From contig JAKSTL010000008.1 in assembly GCA_024402595.1 (NCBI GenBank), forward strand, positions 1 to 55,218: a stretch of 55,218 nucleotides of DNA, read 5' to 3'. This DNA comes from Treponema sp. (GTDB lineage: Bacteria; Spirochaetota; Spirochaetia; Treponematales; Treponemataceae). Both the position numbers and the translations under genes were made by a program. This document shows positions 8,762-17,941 of this stretch, one piece after another (the first letter of the stretch is position 1; each line of letters begins with the position of its first letter). Under the pieces are notes generated by a model, which was not told the origin of the DNA, did not search any database, and saw only the letters and a list, made by a program, of their open reading frames with translations.

Positions 8762-10631
8762 TTCTAAATCCTATGGTGTTGTCTCTATAATTTGGTAATG
8801 AAGTTCCTTTGAATGTTGTTTCGCAGAAAAATGCATTGCTGTTCCAGCTTCCGCCACAATTTATGCGACCATCTGTAGATGAAGATTCTTTATTCCAAGT
8901 CCATTCCCATACATTTCCGCTCATATCATAAATGTTCAACAGATTTGGCTGTTTTTTTCCAACTTCATGAGTGGTGCTTTTACTGTTTGATGAATACCAG
9001 CCCACAGCGTCCAGATTTATATTTCCACTATATTTGAAAATCTGTTTTTTTGTTCCTTCATTGGCGGCAAAGTACCATTCTTCAACTGTAGGAAGGCGAT
9101 ATCCATTTGCATTAAAATCGCAGACAATTGCTTTATCTTTTACACCTTTGATGGTAGAACCAATGTGTGGTGTATAATCCCATTTTTTTGGATCTGTAAA
9201 CTCGTTGATTGAATAACAAGGAGTTAATCCTTTCAAAATACTTAATTCATTACAGAAAACTAGAGCATCATACCAGCTTACTCTTTCTACCGGTTTTTTA
9301 GCTCCTTTAAATACAGAAGGATTGTAGTCCATAACAAGCTCATAAAGTTCCTGGGTAACTTCTGTAGAACTTATGAAGAATTTTTTCTGAGTATCCTTAT
9401 CCAGCACAGAAACCATGATTAAATCATTAGAACGATCCAGCATTTTCTTTTTATCTGCGGCAGAAATTACAGCGCGAAAATCTTTTTCATTATAATTTAC
9501 AAACAACGAAGTATTATCCTGAATAAAGGTTGGCGAAGAAGGATTTTTTTCTACCAAATAATCGTATCCATTATCTATGAAAATTCTGTCGGTATTTAGA
9601 ATGACACCTTTCATATATTTTAACCAATCAGAATTTTCTGCTGTAACAGTATATTTTGGAACATTACCAAATTTTAAATAAACAGAATTAACTCGAATTA
9701 TCACATCATTTTCGTCAATTAAAGTGGAAATTTCATGGGGAACATCATAAAAATAAATTTCATTGGATGGAGTTATTAAAGTTCGTTCACTTGATAAAAG
9801 CACGTAATCATCGGTTGTACAGATGTCAAACTGCATTTCATATAAAGTTAAATCGTGATATTTTATGAGAGAATTTCCTCTATTCAATTGATATGCATTA
9901 TTTAAAAATGCAGCAGGATGTACTGTTTTTTCGTCATTTGAATCTGTTGTTATGGCAAAAAGCACATTATCCATTTTTACTTCTAAGGTTTCTTTGTCAT
10001 AAATGGAAATATATGGCCAGAATTTTTTATTTTCTTTTTGATTAGAAATAATTGCCACATCAACAGAACTTGGTAAATTTTTAAATTTTTCCCAAGATGA
10101 ATCTTTCACTTTATTTATTCCAGTATACATAATATTTAAAAACTCTTTATATTTTTGAGAATATTCATACTGGATTGAAGTTTTATAAGTAGTTGTATTA
10201 TCTGTAAAATTGCTTTCCACTTTGTTTAATTTATCAATAGTGAATTTAAATGGAGAAGTGATTGTAAAATATTTTTCGAAATTTTTGGCAATGGCTATCC
10301 AATAACCGTACAAATCTTCTTTTCTGTAAGGATTGTAGCCAGGTTCACCATTTAACAAAACTTCTGAAAGTCTGTTATATTCTTTTTTTATTTCCATTAC
10401 TTCTGATTCTGGAGCGGCACAAACTGCATCCCAATAATATCCAAGAGCAAAAATATATTCATTTTTATATTCATAGTCCTTGGCCTTTGCACGAAGAGCT
10501 TTATAATTATTTGATGAATTATTTACAACAGTATCTGAAGAAGTTGTATTTTGAGTTTTATCCTGTCCAAAAAGAAAACATCCTGAAAATAAAAGAATTG
10601 CAAAAATAATGATGTTCTTTATAAATTTCAT
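8712..10631 (-). CDS. Lipoprotein with C-terminal formylglycine-generating-enzyme (sulfatase-modifying factor) fold
   Basis: First gene of the operon. Residues 1-22 form a lipoprotein-type signal (IIIFAILLFSGC). About 380 residues of unrecognised sequence follow, then an FGE/SUMF1-type domain from about 400 to 625: STEVTQELYELVM, PVERVSWYDALVFCNELS, GYRLPTVEEWYFAA, DMSGNVWEWTW, INCGGSWNSNAFFC and DNTIGFRIV. In true sulfatase-activating enzymes two Cys in a C-x4-C arrangement follow the GGS motif; here only the second position remains, so catalysis is doubtful and a binding or structural role is more likely. Start ATG has GGAG at 5 bases. Annotated here as an FGE-fold protein, not as a proven enzyme. 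Confidence 0.83.
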   Translation of the reverse strand: MKFIKNIIIFAILLFSGCFLFGQDKTQNTTSSDTVVNNSSNNYKALRAKAKDYEYKNEYIFALGYYWDAVCAAPESEVMEIKKEYNRLSEVLLNGEPGYNPYRKEDLYGYWIAIAKNFEKYFTITSPFKFTIDKLNKVESNFTDNTTTYKTSIQYEYSQKYKEFLNIMYTGINKVKDSSWEKFKNLPSSVDVAIISNQKENKKFWPYISIYDKETLEVKMDNVLFAITTDSNDEKTVHPAAFLNNAYQLNRGNSLIKYHDLTLYEMQFDICTTDDYVLLSSERTLITPSNEIYFYDVPHEISTLIDENDVIIRVNSVYLKFGNVPKYTVTAENSDWLKYMKGVILNTDRIFIDNGYDYLVEKNPSSPTFIQDNTSLFVNYNEKDFRAVISAADKKKMLDRSNDLIMVSVLDKDTQKKFFISSTEVTQELYELVMDYNPSVFKGAKKPVERVSWYDALVFCNELSILKGLTPCYSINEFTDPKKWDYTPHIGSTIKGVKDKAIVCDFNANGYRLPTVEEWYFAANEGTKKQIFKYSGNINLDAVGWYSSNSKSTTHEVGKKQPNLLNIYDMSGNVWEWTWNKESSSTDGRINCGGSWNSNAFFCETTFKGTSLPNYRDNTIGFRIVQSSLSTIKKDSKKK

Positions 10632-10664
10632 AATAACTCCATTTTCATAAATTTATTCTCATAT

Positions 10665-10693
10665 ATTATAATTCTATTTTAGTTTTTTTCATA
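10665..10693 (-). promoter_or_regulatory. Possible promoter of the FGE-YesMN-binding protein operon
   Basis: On the minus strand TATAAT occupies 10670-10665, with a weak -35 (TATGAA) 17 bases upstream. It lies 34 bases before the first gene of the operon. The perfect -10 is the main support. Confidence 0.4.
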
Positions 10694-10834
10694 TACCATA
10701 ACAGCATTTTAAATAGGTATTTATTGGCTCTTACATAAAATAACTTCCAACTGTTGTATGATTTTTTTAATATTTTACCAAACAATTTATCTTTCAAAAA
10801 AATGCTTGAACTTTATTTTTCAAAGGATTTCCAT

Positions 10835-10840
10835 TATAAT
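10835..10840 (+). promoter_or_regulatory. Consensus -10 box immediately before thiI
   Basis: A perfect TATAAT ends 6 bases before the thiI ATG at 10847, which would place the transcription start on or next to the start codon. No Shine-Dalgarno sequence is present. TTGAAC at 10806 is too far (23 bases) to be a standard -35. Confidence 0.4.
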
Positions 10841-10846
10841 TAAAAT

Positions 10847-12031
10847 ATGACTTATTTAGGAAAAATTGGAGAATTGACATTAAAAGGGTCTAATCTTCAG
10901 GAATTTGAAAACTTATTAAAACATAATGCCGCAGACTGTCTAAAAGGATTAAACTGTAAGATTTCTTTGTTTGCTGGCAGACTTTATATTGATTGCGATG
11001 AATCCGCCTGCGAAAAAGTTGAGTTTACGCTTAATCATCTTTTAGGAATTACTGGTTGGGCAAAAACCATTACCTGTGAAAAAACTATTGAATCCATACA
11101 GCAAGCCGTGTTTGAGTTGGCAAAAAAGCAATGTGAAAAAGGCTGCAAAACATTCAAAATTAATGCCCGTCGTTCTGATAAAAGCTTCCCACTTAATTCT
11201 TACGAAATCTGTTGTGAAGCTGCCGGCCCTGTTGAAGAAATTATGCAGGTTGATGTTCACAATCCTGATTGTACCATTTACATAGAAGTTCGCGAACGAT
11301 GCTTTGTTTACACAGATTCAGAAACTGGTTGTCGTGGACTTCCCGTTGGTTCTTCCGGAAAAGGCCTTTTACTATTAAGTGGTGGCCTAGATTCACCAGT
11401 CGCAGGCTATAGAATGCTTAGACGGGGTATGAAAATTGAATGCTGCTATTTCCATTCTTATCCATACACTTCGGAAGAAGCAAAACAGAAGGTTGTAACT
11501 CTGGCCCAAAAACTTGCCTATTACGGCATTCAAACTTATTTAAATGTAATTCCTTTTACTGATGTTCAGATGAAAATCAAAGAAAATGCACCAGAAGCTT
11601 GGTCCACTCTAATGCTGCGGGTTTGTATGATGAAAGTTGCAAATCTTTTGGCAAAGCGTTGTAAAGCCAAGTGTATTATTACTGGCGAAAGTGTTGGACA
11701 GGTTGCAAGTCAAACTATTGAAAATATGACAGTTACCGAACATTTTGCAGAATTACCTATGATGCGGCCTCTTTGTGGAATGGATAAAGAAGAAATTATT
11801 AAAACTTCCGAGTTTATAGATACATACGAAACTTCTATTTTGCCTTATGAAGACTGCTGTGTTTTGTTCAGTCCAAGGCATCCAGTTTTACGAGGAACAG
11901 TAGAACAAGCAGAAGAAATCTACAAATCATTAGAAGTTGATGATTTAATTTTTAAAGCCTACGAAGACAGAGAAATTGTAAAATTGACCTTTAACGAAGA
12001 ACCTTGTTGGAAAACAGAAACTTCGCAATAA
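10847..12031 (+). CDS. thiI: tRNA 4-thiouridine synthetase ThiI
   Basis: Cytoplasmic enzyme that adenylates and thiolates U8 of tRNA and can supply sulfur for the thiamine thiazole. Residues about 60-165 are the THUMP RNA-binding domain and the ATP-binding PP-loop is SGGLDSPVAGYRML near residue 180. ITGESVGQVASQT matches the conserved C-terminal part of the catalytic domain. At 394 residues the protein lacks the C-terminal rhodanese domain of the E. coli enzyme, as is common in many bacteria, so the sulfur must reach it from a separate cysteine desulfurase. ATG 10847 has no ribosome site. The glycosylase gene follows after 29 bases and is probably co-transcribed. Confidence 0.95.
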   Translation: MTYLGKIGELTLKGSNLQEFENLLKHNAADCLKGLNCKISLFAGRLYIDCDESACEKVEFTLNHLLGITGWAKTITCEKTIESIQQAVFELAKKQCEKGCKTFKINARRSDKSFPLNSYEICCEAAGPVEEIMQVDVHNPDCTIYIEVRERCFVYTDSETGCRGLPVGSSGKGLLLLSGGLDSPVAGYRMLRRGMKIECCYFHSYPYTSEEAKQKVVTLAQKLAYYGIQTYLNVIPFTDVQMKIKENAPEAWSTLMLRVCMMKVANLLAKRCKAKCIITGESVGQVASQTIENMTVTEHFAELPMMRPLCGMDKEEIIKTSEFIDTYETSILPYEDCCVLFSPRHPVLRGTVEQAEEIYKSLEVDDLIFKAYEDREIVKLTFNEEPCWKTETSQ

Positions 12032-12060
12032 ACTAAAAATATTTTTGTAATTCAGGAACT

Positions 12061-12987
12061 ATGAACAAAGAAGATAAACAACAGATTTTTAATCTTTTGA
12101 AAACCTGTGATGCATACATATATGGATATACTCGAGACTCTTTTATAAACACTCCAGATTTTGATAATTTTCAAGGAAATGATGTTTTTTCCAATGAAAT
12201 TACCAAAAATAAAGAATTAAAAAATCCATCGTTGCAATATTCCCAAACTATACAAACTATACAATCTGCACCATCGACACTGTCTGCACAATCTTCACTT
12301 GCTTCTTTGAACGGTCAGGTTTCTCAAGTTAAAAGCTCCACCACTCCACAAAATACCATTCCTACAACCCTTTCAAATACAGCAACTTCTTCTGATATTG
12401 CCACAGATGTTCCAAACCAAAATCATTCCCATACCTTATCAGAAATAAATGCAAAAATTGCCCGCTGTACAAGATGTGGATTGGCTCGAACAAGAAACAA
12501 TGTTGTTCCAGGTCAAGGTGTTGAAAATCCATTGGTAATGGTAATTGGTGAAGCTCCAGGTTATGACGAAGATATGAAAGGTCAACCTTTTGTAGGAAGA
12601 GCGGGAATGCTTTTGGACAAAATGCTGGCAGCCATCCAGTTAGACAGAAATACAAACTGTTATATTGCTAATATAATAAAATGCCGTCCACCACAGAACA
12701 GAGATCCTTTTTTAGATGAACAAGCCTCTTGTTTTTCTTTTCTTGAAGCACAGATTCATTTACTTAAACCAAAATATATTCTTTGCATGGGTCGAATCTC
12801 CAGTCACAAACTGTTGAATACAGAAAGTTCGGTAGGTAATCTTCGGGGAAAGTTTTTTGATTACAATGGTATTCCTTTATTAGTAACCTATCATCCAAGT
12901 GCATTACTTAGAAATGAGGATTTAAAACGCCCAGCCTGGGAAGACTTAAAGCTTCTAAGGAAAAGAATTGATGATGATAAGAAATAA
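12061..12987 (+). CDS. Uracil-DNA glycosylase, family 4 (iron-sulfur type)
   Basis: Removes uracil from DNA to start base-excision repair. The catalytic part begins near residue 130: CTRCGLARTR (first two cluster Cys, 136 and 139), GEAPGYDEDMKGQPFVGRAG (family motif 1), then NIIKCRPP and ASCFSF supplying the third and fourth cluster Cys, and VTYHPSALLR near the end (motif 3). Four Cys for a 4Fe-4S cluster are therefore all present. An N-terminal extension of about 130 residues, rich in Ser, Thr, Gln and Asn, precedes the domain and looks disordered; the typical family member is about 200 residues. The start is preceded by CAGGA. It lies between thiI and priA on the same strand. Confidence 0.93.
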   Translation: MNKEDKQQIFNLLKTCDAYIYGYTRDSFINTPDFDNFQGNDVFSNEITKNKELKNPSLQYSQTIQTIQSAPSTLSAQSSLASLNGQVSQVKSSTTPQNTIPTTLSNTATSSDIATDVPNQNHSHTLSEINAKIARCTRCGLARTRNNVVPGQGVENPLVMVIGEAPGYDEDMKGQPFVGRAGMLLDKMLAAIQLDRNTNCYIANIIKCRPPQNRDPFLDEQASCFSFLEAQIHLLKPKYILCMGRISSHKLLNTESSVGNLRGKFFDYNGIPLLVTYHPSALLRNEDLKRPAWEDLKLLRKRIDDDKK

Positions 12988-13076
12988 TCTTTAAAATAAA
13001 CTTTCAATTTATAAAAAACATAAATTAGAATAATAATTAAACTTAAAATCGATTCAATACTTTGAGAAAAATATAA

Positions 13077-15113
13077 ATGACTTATTTGGAAATAATTTTA
13101 AACCTGCCAGTAGATCAGGGATTTACCTATTCATATATTCCTCCAGAAAATGAAAAACCCGAATTAAAACCAGAAATTGGAAAACGGGCCGAAATAATGT
13201 TTGGTAACAAAAAAACTCAGGGCTTTATTATAAATATTCTTGATCATATACCAGAAAATTGTCCTGTAGACTCTTCCAAAATCCGCCCAATAAAAAGAAT
13301 CCTGGATAAAGAACCACTTTTCAACAATGAGCTTGTGGAGCTGGCAAAATGGGTCGCCCATTATTATTTATGCACTTTAGGAGAAGCGGTTTTTGCCATG
13401 ATTCCATCTGGTCGTCGAGAAACCAGTGCAGGTGGTTTTAGTTTTGAAGAAGATTTTTCTGAAGAGAAAAAAAATAATTTATCACCAGAACAAATAAAAG
13501 CGGTAGAAGAGATTTTTTCCAGCAATAATCAACAGCCAACAGTGCCTAATTTTCAGGTTCCAAATATTTTTCATTATCTTTATGGTCCTACAGGCAGCGG
13601 TAAAACCGAAGTTTTTTTAACTTTAGCCGAAAAAGTTCTTGCACAGGGAAAAGGTGTAATTTATCTAGTGCCAGAAATTGGACTTACCGGACAAGTGGTT
13701 AAAGCCATAAGACAAAGATTTGGTAATACTGCGGCAATTTTGCACAGTGGACTTACACCATCTCAAAGGCTTGGAGAATGGCACAGAATTATTCACAAAG
13801 AAGCTAGAGTTATAATCGGCGTTCGTTCTGCAATTTTCGCCCCAATTCCAGAACTAGGTCTTGTAATTATTGATGAAGAGCACGACGGTTCCTATAAATC
13901 CAGTAATAATCCCCGTTACCATGCACGACAGATTGCCATGCATCGTTGCCAGACTTTAAAGATTCCACTTGTTATGGGAAGTGCCACACCTTCTGTAGAA
14001 GCCTGGTATGGAATGCAAACAGGAACAATCCAAAAGCATACTCTTACAAAAAGATTAGCTGGCGGAGAAATGCCACATATTTCCTGTATTGACTTGAACT
14101 ATTTTCCAACTGATGGCTGTATTTCAAAGCCTTTGGAAGATCAGATTAAAAAAGTTCTGGATAAAAATCATCAGGCAATTTTATTTTTAAATAGACGAGG
14201 TTTTACTCATTTTTTCCGCTGTAACACCTGTGGTTATGAACTTGTCTGTAAAAATTGTTCCGTTCCTCTTACTTATCACAAAAAAGATAATCGTTCCCGA
14301 TGCCATTATTGCGGATGGTCTGTTATTCCTCCACAAAGCTGTCCACAATGTGGTAGTTTAGACATTGGTTCTTCTGGTTTTGGTACAGAGTTCATAGAAG
14401 CTGAAACAAAAGCTAAGTTTCCTAATGCTAAAATTATCAGATTAGATACAGATGCACTGAAAAATAAAGAAGAGCTATTAAATACTCTGGAAGATTTTAA
14501 AAATGGAAAATATGATATTATGCTTGGCACTCAGATGGTGGCAAAAGGTCTAAACTTTCCAAAACTCGAATTGGTTGGCGTTATTCTAGCCGATGCAGGT
14601 TTACATATGCCAGATTTTAGAGCCGGCGAAAGAACTTTTTCTTTAATTACACAAGTAGCAGGAAGAGCTGGCAGATATTTTCCAGATGGAAAAGTTATTG
14701 TTCAAACCTATAGTCCTGGCAGAGAACCAGTTTTATACGCCTGTCATAACAGAATTGAAGATTTTTATAACTCAGAATTACAACAAAGAGAATTATTAGA
14801 GTTTCCACCATTCAGTCGCTTAGTCAGATTGGTTTTTAGAAGTTTTAAAAGAGATTTAGCCCTAGAAACCGCTATTTCTGCCGCAAAAATCCTAGCGGAA
14901 AATATTCCAACAGGAACTAAAAAAGGTATCGAAATTATTGGCCCCGCTGAATGTCCTATAGAAAAAATTAATTCCTCCTGGCGTTATCAGATTCTTTTAA
15001 AATCAAAATCTGTGGCCCCTTTGCAAACCATGGCTCGTGCACTTTTAAAAAATTACACTCATAATCAGGCAGTTTATATTGAATATGATGTTGATCCAGT
15101 GTCACTTTTATAA
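13077..15113 (+). CDS. priA: Primosomal replication restart helicase PriA
   Basis: 3-prime to 5-prime DNA helicase that reloads the replisome at stalled forks. N-terminal DNA-binding domain about 1-110; Walker A GPTGSGKTEV near 170; Walker B IIDEEHDGSYK near 265; the helicase-embedded zinc module has paired Cys in CNTCGYELVCKNC and CHYCGWSVIPPQSCPQCG (about 385-425); motif VI is TQVAGRAGR. Length 678 residues is slightly shorter than E. coli PriA (732) but all parts are present. It starts 89 bases after the glycosylase gene; the ribosome site is weak (GAG about 12 bases upstream). Convergent with truA. Confidence 0.97.
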   Translation: MTYLEIILNLPVDQGFTYSYIPPENEKPELKPEIGKRAEIMFGNKKTQGFIINILDHIPENCPVDSSKIRPIKRILDKEPLFNNELVELAKWVAHYYLCTLGEAVFAMIPSGRRETSAGGFSFEEDFSEEKKNNLSPEQIKAVEEIFSSNNQQPTVPNFQVPNIFHYLYGPTGSGKTEVFLTLAEKVLAQGKGVIYLVPEIGLTGQVVKAIRQRFGNTAAILHSGLTPSQRLGEWHRIIHKEARVIIGVRSAIFAPIPELGLVIIDEEHDGSYKSSNNPRYHARQIAMHRCQTLKIPLVMGSATPSVEAWYGMQTGTIQKHTLTKRLAGGEMPHISCIDLNYFPTDGCISKPLEDQIKKVLDKNHQAILFLNRRGFTHFFRCNTCGYELVCKNCSVPLTYHKKDNRSRCHYCGWSVIPPQSCPQCGSLDIGSSGFGTEFIEAETKAKFPNAKIIRLDTDALKNKEELLNTLEDFKNGKYDIMLGTQMVAKGLNFPKLELVGVILADAGLHMPDFRAGERTFSLITQVAGRAGRYFPDGKVIVQTYSPGREPVLYACHNRIEDFYNSELQQRELLEFPPFSRLVRLVFRSFKRDLALETAISAAKILAENIPTGTKKGIEIIGPAECPIEKINSSWRYQILLKSKSVAPLQTMARALLKNYTHNQAVYIEYDVDPVSLL

Positions 15114-15173
15114 AAAATGATTTTCAGAAAGAAATTACAAGAAATTATTTTTGTATTTTGACATTCATAAAAA

Positions 15174-15968
15174 CTAAACATGTCTTCTTATGCCGTCAAA
15201 CTTTATTTCGTAAAGAAAAAGTCCAGTTGGAGGAGCTGTAACACCAGCCTTTGTGCGATCTTTTGCCAAAAGTATTTTTTCCATAGAATCCCAGGGTGCT
15301 TGATTTTTATCCAGATTGATTAAAGTTCCCGTTAAAGTTCTAACCATTTTCCACAAAAACGCATTAGCTTCAATTTGAAATACCAGCAGATTCTGTCCCC
15401 AAATATCTTTTTGTATAAAAAAATGGGCATCATCTATATAACGATTATTTGAAACACTTTCATCGCCACTGGCCGCAAAAGAAGAACAATCCAATTCCCC
15501 TTTTAGGCATTGGCAAAAATGATTTAATCTAGAAAGATTTGGTTCATATTTCTGGACATTCCATGAAAACCTTGAATTATTTGCCGCAACAGTATTTCCA
15601 TAAGAAATAAAATATCTGTAAACTCGGCTGGTAGCAGATTTTCTTGCGCTAAAACTTTCTGGAACTTCTTTTGCATCCATAATGCGTACATCTGTAGGTA
15701 AAAAGGCATTCAAAGCTCTGATATAATTTTGCGGCGGAATAGTTTCAATTGGTGAATAAAAATTAGCCGCTTGACCTAAAGCGTGAACTCCACTATCTGT
15801 TCTGCCAGAACCATACAAAGGAACTTTCTGTTTATGCATTTTTTCAAGAGCTTTTTCAACTTCACCTTGAACTGTTCTTTCTGCTTCACCTCCGCCATTA
15901 TCATCCTGTCGTTGCCAACCACAAAAATCAGTTCCATCATAAGAAATTGTCAGAAGAATATTACGCAT
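15174..15968 (-). CDS. truA: tRNA pseudouridine(38-40) synthase TruA
   Basis: Converts uridines 38-40 of the tRNA anticodon stem-loop to pseudouridine. The catalytic Asp lies in GSGRTDSGVHALGQ (about residue 57), the start LLTISYDGTDFCGWQRQ is typical, and 264 residues is normal. The start codon overlaps the stop codon of the DUF2225 gene by one base (TAATG), so translation is coupled. Last gene of the cdaA-cdaR-DUF2225-truA group. Confidence 0.96.
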   Translation of the reverse strand: MRNILLTISYDGTDFCGWQRQDDNGGGEAERTVQGEVEKALEKMHKQKVPLYGSGRTDSGVHALGQAANFYSPIETIPPQNYIRALNAFLPTDVRIMDAKEVPESFSARKSATSRVYRYFISYGNTVAANNSRFSWNVQKYEPNLSRLNHFCQCLKGELDCSSFAASGDESVSNNRYIDDAHFFIQKDIWGQNLLVFQIEANAFLWKMVRTLTGTLINLDKNQAPWDSMEKILLAKDRTKAGVTAPPTGLFLYEIKFDGIRRHV

Positions 15969-16855
15969 TAGATATCATCATCCTTTAATTCTTTACTCAA
16001 ACTGTCATAAAGATTTCGAGCATGTTCCAACAATGGTCCAGGTTTATTTTTTGAAGATTTTCCCAATCCAAAGATACGCGCAATAGCTGTTTTAGATTCA
16101 CTTAATTTTTTTAGACGCATCTGCATATCATCTTTCTGTCCATATTTGTATTCCAATAATCCAGTTAAATATACAACACCGTCCCAACCATAATTCTTAT
16201 CTTGATCTGGTCCAAAATAATTCATTGTGGAACATTTTTCTGTTCGGTTCTGTTCGTTTATCAATGCCTGTTGATAAAAAAATAAAGCTTTCCTATAAAA
16301 AACCTGAGCAATATGATCATAATTATGACCAGCACATCGTTCGTTTATTTCTGTACAAAGCCAAGCCAGTCTTAAAGAAATAATTCCTTTCTTTAAAGTC
16401 GGCAAAGATTCTAAATCAAGAAAATCATAACATTGAAGTGCCAGAAAATACATCGCAGCACCATCAAAAAGAGTTCTCTGATTTTTTAAATCAAAATACG
16501 GAAAAATGTTTAATGTAGCCGCTTTTCGCTTTTCAGAATTATCAAAAAGTTTATCTGCAATTTCACCAGATTTTAATTCTGCAAAATCATTCCAGAAAAA
16601 AGCTGTATAACAATTAGGACAACAACCTATATCATAAATTAAAGGATAGACAGGACCAAACTTAGCAGAAGGAATGTAATTTCTATGAAGCTCATCTGTA
16701 AGATTACCAGCATTCATTCGTCCGTTTCCACTACGCATAATTTCTTTGTCAAAGTTTTTTCTGCATACAGGACAGTAAAACTTATCTTTTGACCAGTATG
16801 ATAAAGAAGGTTTTTTCTCTCCTGAATCTGTTTTTCGTGATATTGTATATGCCAT
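15968..16855 (-). CDS. DUF2225 family protein with N-terminal zinc-ribbon-like Cys pairs
   Basis: Function unknown. The N-terminal 90 residues carry CPVCRKNF and, 50 residues later, GCCPNCYTAFFW, two Cys-x2-Cys pairs that could bind zinc; this arrangement is characteristic of DUF2225. The remaining 200 residues are predicted helical with repeat-like spacing (LRLAWLCTEINERC, YQQALINEQNRTE), consistent with a TPR-like scaffold. No signal peptide or membrane segment, so cytoplasmic. Start ATG has GAGG at 5 bases. It sits between cdaR and truA with gaps of 15 bases and an overlap of 1 base, an operon position seen in treponemes to my knowledge; no job can be deduced. Confidence 0.85.
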   Translation of the reverse strand: MAYTISRKTDSGEKKPSLSYWSKDKFYCPVCRKNFDKEIMRSGNGRMNAGNLTDELHRNYIPSAKFGPVYPLIYDIGCCPNCYTAFFWNDFAELKSGEIADKLFDNSEKRKAATLNIFPYFDLKNQRTLFDGAAMYFLALQCYDFLDLESLPTLKKGIISLRLAWLCTEINERCAGHNYDHIAQVFYRKALFFYQQALINEQNRTEKCSTMNYFGPDQDKNYGWDGVVYLTGLLEYKYGQKDDMQMRLKKLSESKTAIARIFGLGKSSKNKPGPLLEHARNLYDSLSKELKDDDI

Positions 16856-16870
16856 TTTTGCCTCGTTTAA

Positions 16871-17941
16871 TTAGTCAACATTTTTTTCATTTAGAATATT
16901 ACTGATTCCATCGTTAGCAACTTCATTATTTAATTCTTTTGTCAGGTTTTCATGAAAATCATCATTTAAATAATCGGAATCTGAATTGTCAATATTTGAC
17001 TTTTTTTCTACTTCAATTTTTACAATATTCATAGAACTTTCAATCAGTTTGAAATATGAAGGATAAATAATTTTTATAGGAACATCATATTTTCCGCTTT
17101 CTGTGAGTGAACTTACATCTATTTGTGCAGAATAAGCATTAAGATTAAAATCTTCTAAAAGACTTTCTGTTCCCTGCAAAGTAATGGATATTTTTGGAAG
17201 CTCTGAAATAATTTCAATTTCCTGTGATAATCCCATTGGCTGCAAAGATAAATTATCAAACTTCTTTTTCATAATTATTGGTTCAATTGAAATGTCTACC
17301 TTGTAAGGTCCATTGTTTTCTAATTGAATCATTTTATTTCTATCAACTGCAAAAACTTCAAAGGAAAGATTTTTTGATGCATTGGAAATATCAATCATAT
17401 TTGTCATTAAAGAAGAAATATCTTCCAGCATTGGTTCTGGTCCATCAATCTGGACATAATTTGGAGTAACATTAACTGCGGAAACAAAAAAACCTTTGGC
17501 GGGTTCACCAACTAAAGCAGGTTCAACAGAAACAAACTTTGTAGCCTTTTTTTCAACTTTTATTTTTACAGTCTCAGGTTTTACTTTTATTTCAAAAGGA
17601 TCAAATCCCATAATTTCATTAGAGATATTTACTGTAACAGGAACTGTATATTCCCCAGGTTTAGTAATATTATTCAAATTAATATCTGCTGTAATATGCC
17701 CCATATGAATTGAAGTAATTTTATCTGTATTTGCTCTGATAATTACATTAACATTTTTTGTATAATCTTCAACGGGCATTACCGCTCCTTCTTGAATAAC
17801 AGAAAGGGGAAGCACAAATGATCTTTTGTCTATTAAAGATGCCTGATGAAATATATATAAAAAAATTGCAATTATGAGACAGATTATTTTTGCAGGCCAG
17901 TTTTTTAGGATTTTTTCAACTAAGTGATTTACTTTCGTCAA
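16871..17941 (-). CDS. cdaR: YbbR-domain protein, CdaR-like regulator of diadenylate cyclase
   Basis: Membrane-anchored extracytoplasmic protein; in Firmicutes CdaR binds and modulates CdaA. One membrane segment near residues 14-33 (KIICLIIAIFLYIFHQASL), then repeated YbbR domains such as FVSVEPALVGEPAKGFFVSA. Translation most likely begins at TTG 17941, because GGAGG lies 6 bases upstream; a longer frame opens at 17980 but has no such site. The gene then overlaps cdaA by 26 bases, indicating coupled synthesis of the two partners. C-terminal 45 residues are acidic, Asn-rich and probably disordered. Confidence 0.85.
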   Translation of the reverse strand: MTKVNHLVEKILKNWPAKIICLIIAIFLYIFHQASLIDKRSFVLPLSVIQEGAVMPVEDYTKNVNVIIRANTDKITSIHMGHITADINLNNITKPGEYTVPVTVNISNEIMGFDPFEIKVKPETVKIKVEKKATKFVSVEPALVGEPAKGFFVSAVNVTPNYVQIDGPEPMLEDISSLMTNMIDISNASKNLSFEVFAVDRNKMIQLENNGPYKVDISIEPIIMKKKFDNLSLQPMGLSQEIEIISELPKISITLQGTESLLEDFNLNAYSAQIDVSSLTESGKYDVPIKIIYPSYFKLIESSMNIVKIEVEKKSNIDNSDSDYLNDDFHENLTKELNNEVANDGISNILNEKNVD

